Assembly: GCA_964654825.1 (NCBI GenBank)
Contig: CAZZKG010000013.1
Location: 7,921-71,920 of the forward strand
Length of the DNA: 64,000 nt
Reading direction: 5' to 3'
Source of the DNA: CAZZKG01 sp964654825
GTDB taxonomy: Bacteria; Gemmatimonadota; CAZMKB01
Shown: positions 16,778 to 26,246 of the stretch, piece after piece
Layout: each line of letters starts with the position of its first letter
How positions within the stretch are numbered: the stretch's first letter is position 1
Notes under the pieces: generated by a model
Told to the model about the DNA's origin: nothing
Seen by the model: only the letters and a program-made list of their open reading frames with translations
Database searches by the model: none
Position numbers and translations under genes: made by a program

Positions 16778-18103
16778 ATGGCAAGGAAGGTTCGCACGGT
16801 ATTTTCGGTGATGTTATTCTTTGGTTTCATGCTGGGTGGTTTTTTCCAGCTCAACACCGCCCGTTCTGCCGATGATTCGAAGATCACGATAGCATATATC
16901 GCAGATGAGATCGGCAGAATAGAACCCTGCGGGTGAAAGGGCAAGCAAGGTGGGCTTCCCCGGAGGGCGACAGCCATAAATGATATAAGAAGTGAGGTTG
17001 GTGATATTCTTCTTCTCGGCGGTGGAGATTTTTGCGACAGGGCCACCGAGCTGGGCATGTACAGAACATCCGTTGCCCTGGAGGCGATGGCTAAAATGCA
17101 TTATGACGCGATCACCATCGGTGAGCGGGAGCTTTCCATGGGGTACGAGTATCTCAAGGGGATCGTTGATCAGAAAAAACTGCCGGTTATAACCACGAAC
17201 CTCTACTACAACGGTGAAAGATTCGGAGAACCGTATCGGATCTTCGAAAAAAAGAACCTCAAAATCGGTGTCGTTTCCGCTCTCATGAAACTCGGTACAA
17301 GAAAATCCGAGATATGGGACATCAGGGACCACAACGAGGAACTCAGGAAAATTCTTCCCGAACTCGATTCGAAGTGTGATCTTATCGTCGTTTTGTCACA
17401 CCTGGGCTTCACGAAATCCTTCGATCTCGCGGACGAATTCCCCGAAATCGACGTGATCATCGCAGCCCACGGGTCCAGAAAAACCACCGAGCCGACACGG
17501 GTGGGGAACGCTGTTCTCACCAAGGCCGGCAATCAGGGAAAATGGCTCGGGAGGCTCGATCTAGAGGTGAGTCCGGATAACAAAGTGGAATCATTCAAAG
17601 GGACCATGATTACGCTCGGCCCGAAACTGTCCGAGGACCCGACCATGGTAGCTTTTTACGAAGCATATAAAGATTCGGCTGCGAAGCTCCCGTCCTCCGG
17701 TACCGAGAAGAAGGAGGTCGATCCTCTGAGTCAGGTCGAAGGGAGTGATTACAAAGGATCCAGGTGGTGCCGGTCCTGTCATGTGAGAGAATTCAATGCG
17801 TGGCTGAAGACTCCGCACAGCAGTGCGTTCTCACACTTGAAAAAGACGAACCAGTCCGAGGATGGGGATTGCCTTCGTTGCCACACCACCGGGTATGGGG
17901 ATGGGGGGTTCGCGAACCTGGACGAAACGCCGGTCCTGGTTAACGTGCAGTGTGAATCATGTCACGGGAAGGGGAAAGAACACATCAGATCGAAAGGGAA
18001 TACGAGGACAGCGGAAGTAGTCAACGAAACCTGTACGGTTTGTCATGATAAGAAATGGGATCCTGATTTCAATTTCGAGGTGAAGAAGGCTCTTGTACAC
18101 TGA
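16778..18103 (+). CDS. Exported nucleotidase-like/tetrahaem cytochrome c554-type fusion with an in-frame TGA, probable selenocysteine
   Basis: ATG 16778 (site GAAGGAGG) opens a signal peptide (VFSVMLFFGFMLGGFF). The frame then reads AYIADEIGRIEPCG, TGA (16934-16936, residue 53), KGKQGGLPRRATAI and stays open to 18103, 441 residues with the TGA read through. In UshA-like relatives I recall, this motif is EPCGC...GGLARRA, so TGA stands at a conserved Cys, the hallmark of selenocysteine. Residues 60-270 are a calcineurin-like phosphoesterase fold whose usual GNHE motif is IGERELSMG, so catalysis is doubtful. The C terminus has four haem sites: CRSCH, CLRCH, CESCH, CTVCH. Acts in the periplasm, probably in redox chemistry; a TlpA-like gene follows. 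Confidence 0.75.
16937..16975 (+). promoter_or_regulatory. Candidate bacterial SECIS hairpin after the TGA
   Basis: Directly after the TGA, GGG-C-AAGC (16939-16946) pairs with GCTT-CCC (16954-16960), leaving one bulged C and a 7-base loop AAGGTGG with a GGU core, as in the fdhF element. The loop is closer to the TGA than usual. An alternative is GGCT/AGCC (16953/16972) closing CCC-CGGA-GGG. Neither was folded by a program. Confidence 0.4.
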
Positions 18104-18138
18104 CGAATCTGCAGATTACTCTAGAGAAGGAGAGGGTT

Positions 18139-18684
18139 TTGACATTCATGCTGCATAATCAGATTAAAAAACACACCGTCAGGTCAGCCGTTTCGATTGC
18201 GGCTGCCGGATTCCTTATCTGGGTTTTTTCCACAACTGCCATCGGGCAACTCAGGGTTCAGGCAGCCCCTGATTTTCGACTCAAATCGCTCGATGGGAAC
18301 GAGATCGTTCTCTCTTCATTGAGAGGGAATGTCGTTATCGTAAACTTCTGGGCCACCTGGTGCGGGCCGTGCAGACTTGAGACACCTCATCTGGTCTCGC
18401 TTTACGAGAAGTATCACAAAAACGGCCTCGAGATAATCGGGATAAGCCTCGACCGTGGGGGAGAAAAGGTGGTGAAACCGTTCATCAAGAAGTATTCGAT
18501 TGACTACCCTGTAGCTATGGCTGACGGTGAGGTTGTAAACAACTATGGTGGTATCACCGGTATCCCGACCACCTTCATTGTTGATCGGGAGGGGGGTATA
18601 CGTCAAAAATGGGTGGGGTATCGAGACGAGCCATCCTTCGACGCTGCGATCAAAAAGCTGCTCGATTCCAAGGATAAAAATTAG
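18139..18684 (+). CDS. TlpA/ResA-like membrane-anchored thiol-disulfide oxidoreductase
   Basis: 181 residues. Start TTG 18139 has GGAG six bases upstream; ATG 18148 is the alternative. One uncleaved or cleaved N-terminal hydrophobic segment (AVSIAAAGFLIWVFSTTAIG) places the domain in the periplasm. Thioredoxin fold with NFWATWCGPCRLETPHL (CxxC active site), the ResA-type FxxKYxIDYPVAMAD region and cis-Pro GIPTTFIVD. Such proteins reduce cytochrome c haem-binding cysteines or other exported thiols. Only 35 bases separate it from the probable selenoprotein cytochrome, which makes that protein a reasonable partner. Confidence 0.88.
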   Translation: MTFMLHNQIKKHTVRSAVSIAAAGFLIWVFSTTAIGQLRVQAAPDFRLKSLDGNEIVLSSLRGNVVIVNFWATWCGPCRLETPHLVSLYEKYHKNGLEIIGISLDRGGEKVVKPFIKKYSIDYPVAMADGEVVNNYGGITGIPTTFIVDREGGIRQKWVGYRDEPSFDAAIKKLLDSKDKN

Positions 18685-18787
18685 CTGCGCATTATCAGTT
18701 TCACAAAACAAGCCAGAGTTGTTGTGGCGAGGCATCCACCGGATTGCATTCACCTAAATGATCCCTCTGTACTTGAGAGGAGTATTC

Positions 18788-18816
18788 TTGACAGGGGTTA
18801 CGTGCGTGGATATTTT
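18788..18816 (+). promoter_or_regulatory. Sigma-70-type promoter of ybbR-like gene
   Basis: TTGACA (18788-18793), 17-base spacer, TATTTT (18811-18816). The start would be near 18823, about 65 bases before ATG 18888. Confidence 0.5.
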
Positions 18817-18887
18817 TGTGAGATGAAAGTCCGCCGGACGGTATCCGGTTGTGAATTCGTACCACAACACGAACTCTTGCTTGCGGG

Positions 18888-19880
18888 ATGACAAGACCCA
18901 CAATGGGACCCAGTACTCGAAACCCACTCCTCAAACAGTTCAAAGGCTGGTTCTCGACCAATATTCTCCTGAAGATCGCAGCTCTTGCCCTGGCTGTGTT
19001 TCTCTGGTTCCACTCGGCTACCAACAAGGTCCAGCAGGAGGATTATTCTATCCCGATTTCGATTATTCTCGAAGATACCGCACTGGTCGATATGAGCAGC
19101 GGTCACGGCAATGCACGCGTACTCCTCGAGGGGCAGGGTAAAGAATTTCTCAAACTGTTGTGGAACAAACCCCGATTCGAATTCGCAGTTCTGGAAAAAA
19201 AACCGAAACGGCTGGAAATTCCGCTCAATCCCAAGGACGTGATCATCCCGGAAGGTGTATCACTGAGGCCCCTTGCTATTCTCGAGCCGCAATCGATTTT
19301 GATAGAACTCGACTGGCTCACGGAGAAGACCCTCACTGTAATGCCGATGGTGGAGAGAATCGAAGAGGGTTTTATTCAAAAAGGTAAGCTGACCGTCGAA
19401 CCGGCAGAGGTCAGGATCAGGGGCGCACGACAGGAACTGAAAGGTAGGAAAAGTATCCCTACTGAACTCGTCCGGCTTCCCTCGAGTTCAGGGGAATTCG
19501 AGCTGGTGGCGAAGATCGATTTGAACGATTTCCGTACGTTGAAGGCTGTTGAGGAAACCGTCGTTATACGCGGAGAGATAGAACGGATTATAGAACGGAG
19601 GATGGAGAATATCGCCGTTGAGATCACCGGTGCATTGAAGCAGACATACCATGCAAAGCCCGGTACAATCGACATACTCGTAACCGGTATGGAGAGCAGG
19701 ATAGCCAGTCTCAAACCGGAAGAGATCAAAGCTGTTCTGGAGATCAACATCCCACCGACAGGTGAGACCTATTACTCTCCGATGATCGTTCTCCCGGATT
19801 TTGTGGAACTCATCAGTGAACAACCCAAACTTTTCCAGGCAATCCCAGAGGACTCACTCCTGTCAGAAGATACCCCCTGA
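18888..19880 (+). CDS. YbbR-domain membrane-anchored protein
   Basis: 330 residues. One N-terminal membrane helix (NILLKIAALALAVFLWFHSA) is followed by repeated YbbR beta units with the typical V.P..V.IRG pattern (LTVEPAEVRIRGARQEL, IDILVTGMESRIASLKPEEIKAVLEI). In many bacteria ybbR lies beside the diadenylate cyclase gene cdaA and its product controls that enzyme; no cyclase is in this window. The protein would sit outside the inner membrane. No strong Shine-Dalgarno site before ATG 18888. Confidence 0.8.
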   Translation: MTRPTMGPSTRNPLLKQFKGWFSTNILLKIAALALAVFLWFHSATNKVQQEDYSIPISIILEDTALVDMSSGHGNARVLLEGQGKEFLKLLWNKPRFEFAVLEKKPKRLEIPLNPKDVIIPEGVSLRPLAILEPQSILIELDWLTEKTLTVMPMVERIEEGFIQKGKLTVEPAEVRIRGARQELKGRKSIPTELVRLPSSSGEFELVAKIDLNDFRTLKAVEETVVIRGEIERIIERRMENIAVEITGALKQTYHAKPGTIDILVTGMESRIASLKPEEIKAVLEINIPPTGETYYSPMIVLPDFVELISEQPKLFQAIPEDSLLSEDTP

Positions 19881-20025
19881 TGTATAATCTCTTCCCCCTA
19901 TCGATGAAATATTTTCCCTGAGTCTCTCCGACCGAAGTGATCACCGAATAAACAAGAAATGTTATTGTCTTGTCTTTCATGGAGTTACGTACCACCCTCC
20001 CATGTTTTGTCTCCTCATCTTCAAC

Positions 20026-20041
20026 TGGCATGGATATTGTA
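20026..20041 (+). promoter_or_regulatory. Weak sigma-54-like site before the signalling operon
   Basis: TGGCATG-GATA-TTGTA has the -24 GG and the right spacing but GT instead of the near-invariant GC at -12. It is well placed, 60 bases before ATG 20104. Weak on its own. Confidence 0.25.
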
Positions 20042-20103
20042 GTTTTAAGCCGGCGATGCGGCACACACTTTCATCCACATACCCGTGTCGTTAAACGGAG
20101 AGG

Positions 20104-20373
20104 ATGGCCAACGTGAGGAATTCAAAAATCCAATGTGAGATATTCAGTAAAGAAGAAGCGGTTATCAAGGACCTGACCCTCCAGATAAACCGGATCAAGG
20201 ATCCCCGGATTCGAAAGATCCGTGCGCAGGATCTCCTCGAGAAAGTATCGAAGCTCCTTGGATGTTGGATGTACGAAGATGGGAAAGTCGATTGTCACAA
20301 TTGCCAGATGATTTCCAAGCTCAGAAAGAAGACAGCCCTGTTTATTATTGGTGTGAGTGAATTCGGCCGTTGA
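20104..20373 (+). CDS. Small CxxC protein of unknown function
   Basis: 89 residues with GGAGAGG directly before ATG 20104. Charged and helical: IKDLTLQINRIKDPRIRKIRAQDLLEKVSKLL, then a short cysteine motif VDCHNCQMISKLRKKTA near the C terminus. No family recognised. It is the first gene of the signalling operon and ends 19 bases before the response regulator, so a role in signal input or anchoring is possible, without direct support. Confidence 0.55.
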   Translation: MANVRNSKIQCEIFSKEEAVIKDLTLQINRIKDPRIRKIRAQDLLEKVSKLLGCWMYEDGKVDCHNCQMISKLRKKTALFIIGVSEFGR

Positions 20374-20392
20374 ACTCCATCGGGAGCATTCC

Positions 20393-20785
20393 ATGAAGAA
20401 GATACTTGTTGTTGATGATGAACCTGACACGCTGACCACCATCCAATTTATCCTCGAACAGAAAGGTTATTCAGTCATCACGGCTGCGAACGGTTATGAG
20501 GCGCTGGGTGCTGCCATAGCCGAGGAGCCGGATCTGATGATCCTCGATGTCCTCCTTCCCAAAATTAATGGATATGAAGTATCGAGAATCATTAAAGAAG
20601 AAGCAAGGAGGAAAATGCTGGAAAAAGAACTTCCAGTCCTGATACTCACGGGTGCAAAATTCTCCGACTCCAACAAGGAAAGACTGTTCCGGTCCTGGAG
20701 TATGGCCGATGCTTTCATGTATAAACCATTCGAACTGGATGATCTCGAGAAAAAAGTCGGAAGTCTTATCGAGAGTTCAGGGTAA
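20393..20785 (+). CDS. Single-domain response regulator
   Basis: 130 residues from ATG 20393 (GGGAG upstream; the frame opens earlier at 20357 but without family sequence). A CheY-type receiver alone: acidic DDEP, phospho-acceptor Asp52 in LMILDVLLP, Thr in LILTGAK and the lysine of YKPF. No output domain, so it acts by protein contact. It is followed 20 bases later by a large histidine kinase, its probable partner, and then by a GspE-like ATPase that could be the target. Confidence 0.93.
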   Translation: MKKILVVDDEPDTLTTIQFILEQKGYSVITAANGYEALGAAIAEEPDLMILDVLLPKINGYEVSRIIKEEARRKMLEKELPVLILTGAKFSDSNKERLFRSWSMADAFMYKPFELDDLEKKVGSLIESSG

Positions 20786-20805
20786 TTCCCGCGTGGAGTC
20801 CTGTT

Positions 20806-23523
20806 ATGAGGAAAGCAAAGAGGGAGGTGCTTTCGGTAGCACTTCTCGAAGCGCGCCGAGTCATCCTTAAAGCCTGGAAAGAATCTCTCCACAACAAACC
20901 AAAGCTCAATTCCCGGAAAGGCCTCAAGACACGAAAGCTGTTTTTCGCCGAAATGGACACGTTTTTCGATTCTTTTGTCAAGGTTCTGGAAAAAAGAGAC
21001 CGCACTGACTGTGAAGGCTCCCTGAAACGCATGGCTTCTCTGTTCTTCCAGGTAGGGATCCCGCATACTCTCCTCACTCACGCGCAGATGAAACTGAAAC
21101 GGATCACTATCGACCAGGTGATAGAACGATTCGAGGGACGAAAGAATGATATCAGGATGATGTGTGATCTGATAGAATCTGAGATAGACAACAACAGGAT
21201 CTATCTTTCAGATGAATTCGAAAGGCTCGCTCTTCAGACCCTCGAGGTTTCCGAGCGGAATTATCGTGAGCTCATCGAGGAAATGGAGGACCTGGTTATC
21301 AGGATCACAATCAGTGGGAAGATCATTTTCGCTAATTCGGCTTCCGTCACTTTCTTCGGAATTCCCCGGGAGAGAATTGCAGGGACAGCTCTCGAAGATT
21401 TTATCGATGTTTCCGACAGGAAAAATCTCAGGAAAGTTCAGAGAGAGGTCTGTCAGACATATCGACCAAGAGAACTCTCCTGCGGGGTTACACGGACCGG
21501 TGGACGAAGAATGATCCTGAATTTCAGATTATACCCTGTCATGGATGAAAAGGGTAAAGTTACCGAACTGAAGGGAATCGCTAGGGATATTACGCACGCG
21601 AAAAACCTGGAGTTTGAACTGAGAAAAAAAGTGAACGAGATTCAGATGCAATGGGAAGTCGGGAGAACCGTCTCTTCTACAATGAATGTGGACATAATCC
21701 TGAAACATGGCCTGGAAGTACTCTGCAGGATGTTTCACTATCCGGCATGTTCTGTTTACCTTCTTGATGAGAAGAAGACCGGGCTCTATCCTCGAATCAG
21801 TAAAGGGCTCCGGTCCGGTCTTTCCAAGAGTAAAATCGCCCTGTACGGTGAAGGTGTTGTAGGCCGTGTTGCTAAGGAGAAAAAGATTCTGCTGGTACCG
21901 GATATGGCCAAACATCCGGAATACATGAACGGACGCAGGAATGTAAAAAGCGAAATGGCTGTCCCTCTGCTTGCAGGAAGAAAACTCGTCGGAGTCCTCG
22001 ACCTCGGAAGTCCGAAGCGGGATGCCTTCGGGAAAGAAGACATTATCAGACTTTCTCTCTTCTCCTCCCAGTTGGCAAGCGCGATCAGTAATGCCAGATT
22101 ACTCGAAGAACTCAGGGGGGCAAACGAGGAACTCAACCGGACTAACCTACTCCTCGACTTCAGAGCCATGGAACTCGGGATAGCGCAGAGGATCCTCGAA
22201 GGGATCAGTGAAAAACTGGAACCCGAGAGCATCCTCGGTGCGATCTCAGATCCTCTGAGGGAAATTCTTCCTCTGGGCTCACTCGCTCTTTTTCTCATCG
22301 GAAGCCGGAGGAATATCCTGCTCGTGAACAGTAACGGATCCTCGAGTCCCCGCAGTACGAAAATGATTTTGCATGATCTTATGAAGGAATTGACGAAAAC
22401 GAAGCTTGTCGGTAGAGAAATGCTCGAACGGCCTATCGAGGAGCATGTCTTCGGACGATCATCTGCGAAGCGGATAAGCCAGAATCCCGAGACCACTCTC
22501 TGTTTCCCTCTCAGCGGTGAGAAGGGAGTGTTCGGCGCTATCTATCTCACCCAGGGTGAGGGGAAAAAATTCACTGATGAAGAGGGGACTTTCCTGTGCA
22601 ATGTCACCTCTCAGATTTCTCTCGGATTGTCCAGATTGTTTTCGATCAGGGAATATCAGGATCGAATGGAAGAGATTTCGAGGATGAAAGCGGATTTCAG
22701 TTCGCTCATTTCTCATGAATTGCGTACTCCGATCACTTCACTGAATAATTCCATCGATCTCCTCTTGTCCGATAAACTGGGAGATTCAAATCCGAAGCAG
22801 TACCGTTTCCTCCAGCTCGCGAAGAAGGACATATCGAGGCTTGCCGGAATGATTAATAATGTACTGGAGCTGTCCAGGCTGGAGTCCGGGAGCTCAACGA
22901 TCAATCGGAAGGAGCTCGAGATCAGAAGAGCTTTCGATATCGCGATCGACAGGATCAACGGTCTTTCCGAAGAACGGGATGTCGCGATCGTCAAGAAAGT
23001 GTCCAGGTCACTTCCAAAACTCTTTGCGGATCCGGATAAACTCGAACAGATTATCATCAACCTGCTGACGAATGCCATAAAATTTTCACAGAGAGGCCAG
23101 AAGGTACAGATCAATGCCAGTCTGGTAACTCAGTTGTCCAGAAGATTACCTAAAAACAGAAAACTGCCCCCCGGGTGGAGATCTTCATCGATACTGCAGA
23201 ACGGAAATGGTACTCCGGCACGTGTCACCCGTGCGAATTCCAACTCGTTTATCGAGATTGCAGTGAAGGATTGGGGAGCAGGGATTTCCCGGGAAAAACT
23301 CGATACGATCTTCGATAAATTCATACAGGAAGACTCCTCCATGACGAGGGTTGTGAGCGGGGCCGGCCTGGGTCTGACTATTACGAAACACTTCACCGCT
23401 GCTCATGACGGCCTGCTCTGGGCTGAGAGCAGAAGCGGTGAAGGCAGTGTGTTCAGGTGCCTGTTGCCGGTCTGCAGTGATGATGTACTGACTGTGGGAG
23501 AACACGCTGCAGTCCCGGATTAA
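20806..23523 (+). CDS. Multi-sensor histidine kinase (PAS, two GAF-like domains)
   Basis: 905 residues, ATG 20806 with GGAG upstream. Order: a helical N-terminal region (1-150, RsbRD-like at best), PAS (about 155-270, FANSASVTFFGIPRERIAG), GAF (about 290-430, GEGVVGRVAKEKK), a second GAF-like region (455-610), HisKA with phospho-acceptor His637 in LISHELRTPIT, and HATPase_c with N box IIINLLTNAIKFS, G1 KDWGAGIS and G2 SGAGLGLTITKHF. An insert of about 50 residues separates N and G1 boxes. No membrane segment, so it senses cytoplasmic signals. Between the response regulator and the GspE-like gene. Confidence 0.93.
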   Translation: MRKAKREVLSVALLEARRVILKAWKESLHNKPKLNSRKGLKTRKLFFAEMDTFFDSFVKVLEKRDRTDCEGSLKRMASLFFQVGIPHTLLTHAQMKLKRITIDQVIERFEGRKNDIRMMCDLIESEIDNNRIYLSDEFERLALQTLEVSERNYRELIEEMEDLVIRITISGKIIFANSASVTFFGIPRERIAGTALEDFIDVSDRKNLRKVQREVCQTYRPRELSCGVTRTGGRRMILNFRLYPVMDEKGKVTELKGIARDITHAKNLEFELRKKVNEIQMQWEVGRTVSSTMNVDIILKHGLEVLCRMFHYPACSVYLLDEKKTGLYPRISKGLRSGLSKSKIALYGEGVVGRVAKEKKILLVPDMAKHPEYMNGRRNVKSEMAVPLLAGRKLVGVLDLGSPKRDAFGKEDIIRLSLFSSQLASAISNARLLEELRGANEELNRTNLLLDFRAMELGIAQRILEGISEKLEPESILGAISDPLREILPLGSLALFLIGSRRNILLVNSNGSSSPRSTKMILHDLMKELTKTKLVGREMLERPIEEHVFGRSSAKRISQNPETTLCFPLSGEKGVFGAIYLTQGEGKKFTDEEGTFLCNVTSQISLGLSRLFSIREYQDRMEEISRMKADFSSLISHELRTPITSLNNSIDLLLSDKLGDSNPKQYRFLQLAKKDISRLAGMINNVLELSRLESGSSTINRKELEIRRAFDIAIDRINGLSEERDVAIVKKVSRSLPKLFADPDKLEQIIINLLTNAIKFSQRGQKVQINASLVTQLSRRLPKNRKLPPGWRSSSILQNGNGTPARVTRANSNSFIEIAVKDWGAGISREKLDTIFDKFIQEDSSMTRVVSGAGLGLTITKHFTAAHDGLLWAESRSGEGSVFRCLLPVCSDDVLTVGEHAAVPD

Positions 23524-23536
23524 GGAGTGTCTGTAT

Positions 23537-25060
23537 TTGGATTGGGAAAAGCATGAGAAACTGGGTGAGATGCTTCTGGCTGAAGGTGTAATCACCGTTT
23601 GTGACCTGCAGCGGGCGCTCAAAATTCAGAGAGAGACGAAGCGACGACTCGGGGAAATTCTGGCATCTCTCGGAGCAATAACCGAAGAGCAGCTTCTTTA
23701 CTATCTTGGAGAACAGCTGGGATTACCTATCGTGATTCTCGATCGGTTCTTTGTTTCCGATGATGTCGTTTCCCTTCTTGATCACGAGTTTCTCCGCAGT
23801 AATGAAGTAATGCCGCTGTTTGTTGAGGGGAGCATACTCCACCTCGCAATGGTTGATCCTCTGGATACTGACCTCATCGAACAGATCGAGGAGGCGACCG
23901 GTCTGAAAGCAGAGGTTTCCGTCTGTTCGCGTGCAGGATTCAAACACTGCACGGCGGTCAACCTTCAGGAGGGATCCGGCGGGTCGTTATCCGGAGTGAA
24001 TGATGATCTGGTTGCTGCCGGATGTGTTTTAAGAAGTCTCCTGTTCGAGATGAACAGTAGTAACTGCAGTGAACTGCACCTCGATGGGAAGGGCGGTGGG
24101 ATGTCCATACGAATGGGGAGGGGGAGGAAACTGAGAATCATCGATCCTTCTGCGATGAAAATAACAGGGGATCAGCTTCCTTCTCTCAGGCAGTACCTCG
24201 GGCTGAATGGGAAGAGGAATTCCCCGGTATCGGGAGATCTCTGTATAGTCCATGTGGGTAGGGAGGAATTGTCCATCCGGGTGAGTATACTCGAAACATT
24301 GCAGGGAGAAAGCCTGGTTTTTAAACCGGTTGACAGGAATCTCTACTTAGGCGGTCTCTCAGGCGCCGGTATCAAGGGAAATCAGTATCAGGAGTGCGAA
24401 AAACTTCTCGGACACAATCATGGACTCATCGTGATCTCATCTCCCCCGGGAAATGGGAAAACCGTCACCATGTATGCCATGCTGAAGCACCTCTCAGATC
24501 AGGGGAGATCAATCTATCTCCTCGAGGATTCGGTACTGGATGTGCTCGATTACGCCTGCCAGGTGCCTGTTGAAGGGTTTGACGGGAGTGGGTTGGCTGT
24601 GACTCTGGACAGGGTACAGAAACACTCCCCTGACGTGATCGCTGTGGGAGAGTGTCCCGATTCGGATACTCTGTCAAAACTGCTGAACTTCGGTAGGAAC
24701 ACACTTGTGATCACTACTATGATCGCTCATGATTTCGCGGAGACCTGGTTCAGGGTTACATCGAGGGTTGAAGATACCGAACTGGTTTCAAGTGAGTTCA
24801 TCGGGGGTGTTTCCCAGGTTCTCCTGAGGCCGTTCTGTCGTGATTGCTTCGATGAGGTGCACTCAGAGGGCCGGGATGAGTGCCCTGTGTGCGGAAGTTA
24901 CGGTACTACACCGCCCTCACCGGTTTTTCAGGTTGTATCAGTTGATTCCTCCCTGCGTGCCGAGCTGGAGAGTTGTTACGATTCGTCGAGTGTGGACAAT
25001 GTACTCAAAGTGAGCGGTATTCAGATCATGTCAGAGGTAATCAGAGGAGGAAATGGATAA
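23537..25060 (+). CDS. GspE/PilB-like protein with MshEN domain and degenerate ATPase motifs
   Basis: 507 residues, start TTG 23537 behind AAGGAG. The first 140 residues are an MshEN-type N-terminal domain (KLGEMLLAEGVIT, LGEILASLGAITEEQL), a module that binds cyclic-di-GMP in some relatives. The rest follows the type II secretion/pilus ATPase layout but with altered motifs: Walker A is SSPPGNGKTVTMYAML instead of GPTGSGKTTTLY, and the Walker B/Asp box is VIAVGECPDSDTL instead of LVGEIRDxET. A tetracysteine site CRDC...CPVC is kept. It may be a regulatory or weak ATPase. Last gene of the two-component operon, 13 bases after the kinase. Confidence 0.82.
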   Translation: MDWEKHEKLGEMLLAEGVITVCDLQRALKIQRETKRRLGEILASLGAITEEQLLYYLGEQLGLPIVILDRFFVSDDVVSLLDHEFLRSNEVMPLFVEGSILHLAMVDPLDTDLIEQIEEATGLKAEVSVCSRAGFKHCTAVNLQEGSGGSLSGVNDDLVAAGCVLRSLLFEMNSSNCSELHLDGKGGGMSIRMGRGRKLRIIDPSAMKITGDQLPSLRQYLGLNGKRNSPVSGDLCIVHVGREELSIRVSILETLQGESLVFKPVDRNLYLGGLSGAGIKGNQYQECEKLLGHNHGLIVISSPPGNGKTVTMYAMLKHLSDQGRSIYLLEDSVLDVLDYACQVPVEGFDGSGLAVTLDRVQKHSPDVIAVGECPDSDTLSKLLNFGRNTLVITTMIAHDFAETWFRVTSRVEDTELVSSEFIGGVSQVLLRPFCRDCFDEVHSEGRDECPVCGSYGTTPPSPVFQVVSVDSSLRAELESCYDSSSVDNVLKVSGIQIMSEVIRGGNG

Positions 25061-25079
25061 ACTCTCGGTCGTCGTCCCC

Positions 25080-26246
25080 TCACGGCTCCCCGCAGCCTGA
25101 CCCTTCCGTTTTTTTTGCCCTCAAATCATTCACGATACTTACAATAACCTCGACCGCCGCATCGATTTCTCCGCCGGTCGTATATCTGCCGGTTGAGAAA
25201 CGGATGGTCCCCCTCGCAAATTCGAGAGGCACCTTCATGGCTTCCAGTACTGAAGAGATTTTCACGGTGTCCGAGTGACACGCAGCTCCTGCGGAGGCTG
25301 CGATCTGATCCATCCGCATCAGGATAGAGTCTGCCTCGAGGCCCTGGAAACTCAGACTCAGTGTATTCGGGAGGCACTGTTCCGGGTGTCCGTTTATCAT
25401 GACCCCGTCCAGCCTGTTCAACAATCCTTCGCGGAGCCGGTCCCTCATTTCCTTCAAAAGTGCCATGTTCTTATCGAGATCCCGGTCCGCGATCTCGCAG
25501 GCCTGACCGAGACCGACGATTTCGAGTACGTTTTCGGTCCCTGCCCTCCTGTTGTGTTCGTGATCGGCACCGTGTATCAGTTTCTCGAGGTCTACCCCCT
25601 GTTTCACGTAGAGTGCACCGATACCTTTCGGTGCATACAGTTTGTGACCGGCGACAGACAGGAGCGAGACTCCCAGCTCGTCGACTGTCGTCGGGATCTT
25701 TCCAGTGGATTGAGCGGCGTCGGTGTGAAGCAGGACACCTCTCTGGCCGGCCAGCTCGGCGATTTGACGAACCGGTTGTATCGTCCCCACTTCGTTGTTG
25801 GCGTGCATGATCGTAATCAGAATGGTTTCGCGAGTGATAGCCTTTTCCACATTCACGGGATCAACGAGTCCGGATTCATCGACAGGGAGATAGGTAACCC
25901 GGAATCCATTCGCTTCGAGATATCTGCAGACTTCGATCACCGCAGGATGTTCTATTGATGAGGTGATGATGTGATTACCTCTTCCCCTTCCTGCGAGTGC
26001 CGCACCTTTAATCGCATAGTTGTTGGATTCGGTTCCCCCGCTGGTGAAGACTATCTCGTCTGGTTTGCACCGGATCAGTCCCGCCACCTGCCCCCGTGCC
26101 TTCTCCACGGCCTCCCTGGTTCTCAGCCCGTAACTGTGTGAGCTGGAAGGATTGCCGAAGTGTCCAGTGAGATAAGGCCGCATAGCAGCCGCCACATCAC
26201 GATCGACAGGTGTCGTCGCGTTGTAATCCAGGTAAATCTGTTTCAT
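25080..26246 (-). CDS. Cysteine desulfurase (NifS/IscS-like)
   Basis: 388 residues from ATG 26246 (GGAGG 12 bases upstream; the frame opens at 26318 without family sequence). Class V aminotransferase fold: YLDYNATTPVD, FTSGGTESNN, SIEHPAV, HANNEVGTIQPV, HTDAAQSTGKI, and PLP lysine in SVAGHKLYAPKG. The mobile-loop cysteine is in ASAGAACHSDTVKISSVL, a variant of the usual SSGSACTS. It takes sulfur (or selenium) from cysteine or selenocysteine for Fe-S clusters, tRNA thiolation or selenophosphate supply. No iscU partner is adjacent. Convergent with the GspE-like gene. Confidence 0.93.
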   Translation of the reverse strand: MKQIYLDYNATTPVDRDVAAAMRPYLTGHFGNPSSSHSYGLRTREAVEKARGQVAGLIRCKPDEIVFTSGGTESNNYAIKGAALAGRGRGNHIITSSIEHPAVIEVCRYLEANGFRVTYLPVDESGLVDPVNVEKAITRETILITIMHANNEVGTIQPVRQIAELAGQRGVLLHTDAAQSTGKIPTTVDELGVSLLSVAGHKLYAPKGIGALYVKQGVDLEKLIHGADHEHNRRAGTENVLEIVGLGQACEIADRDLDKNMALLKEMRDRLREGLLNRLDGVMINGHPEQCLPNTLSLSFQGLEADSILMRMDQIAASAGAACHSDTVKISSVLEAMKVPLEFARGTIRFSTGRYTTGGEIDAAVEVIVSIVNDLRAKKTEGSGCGEP

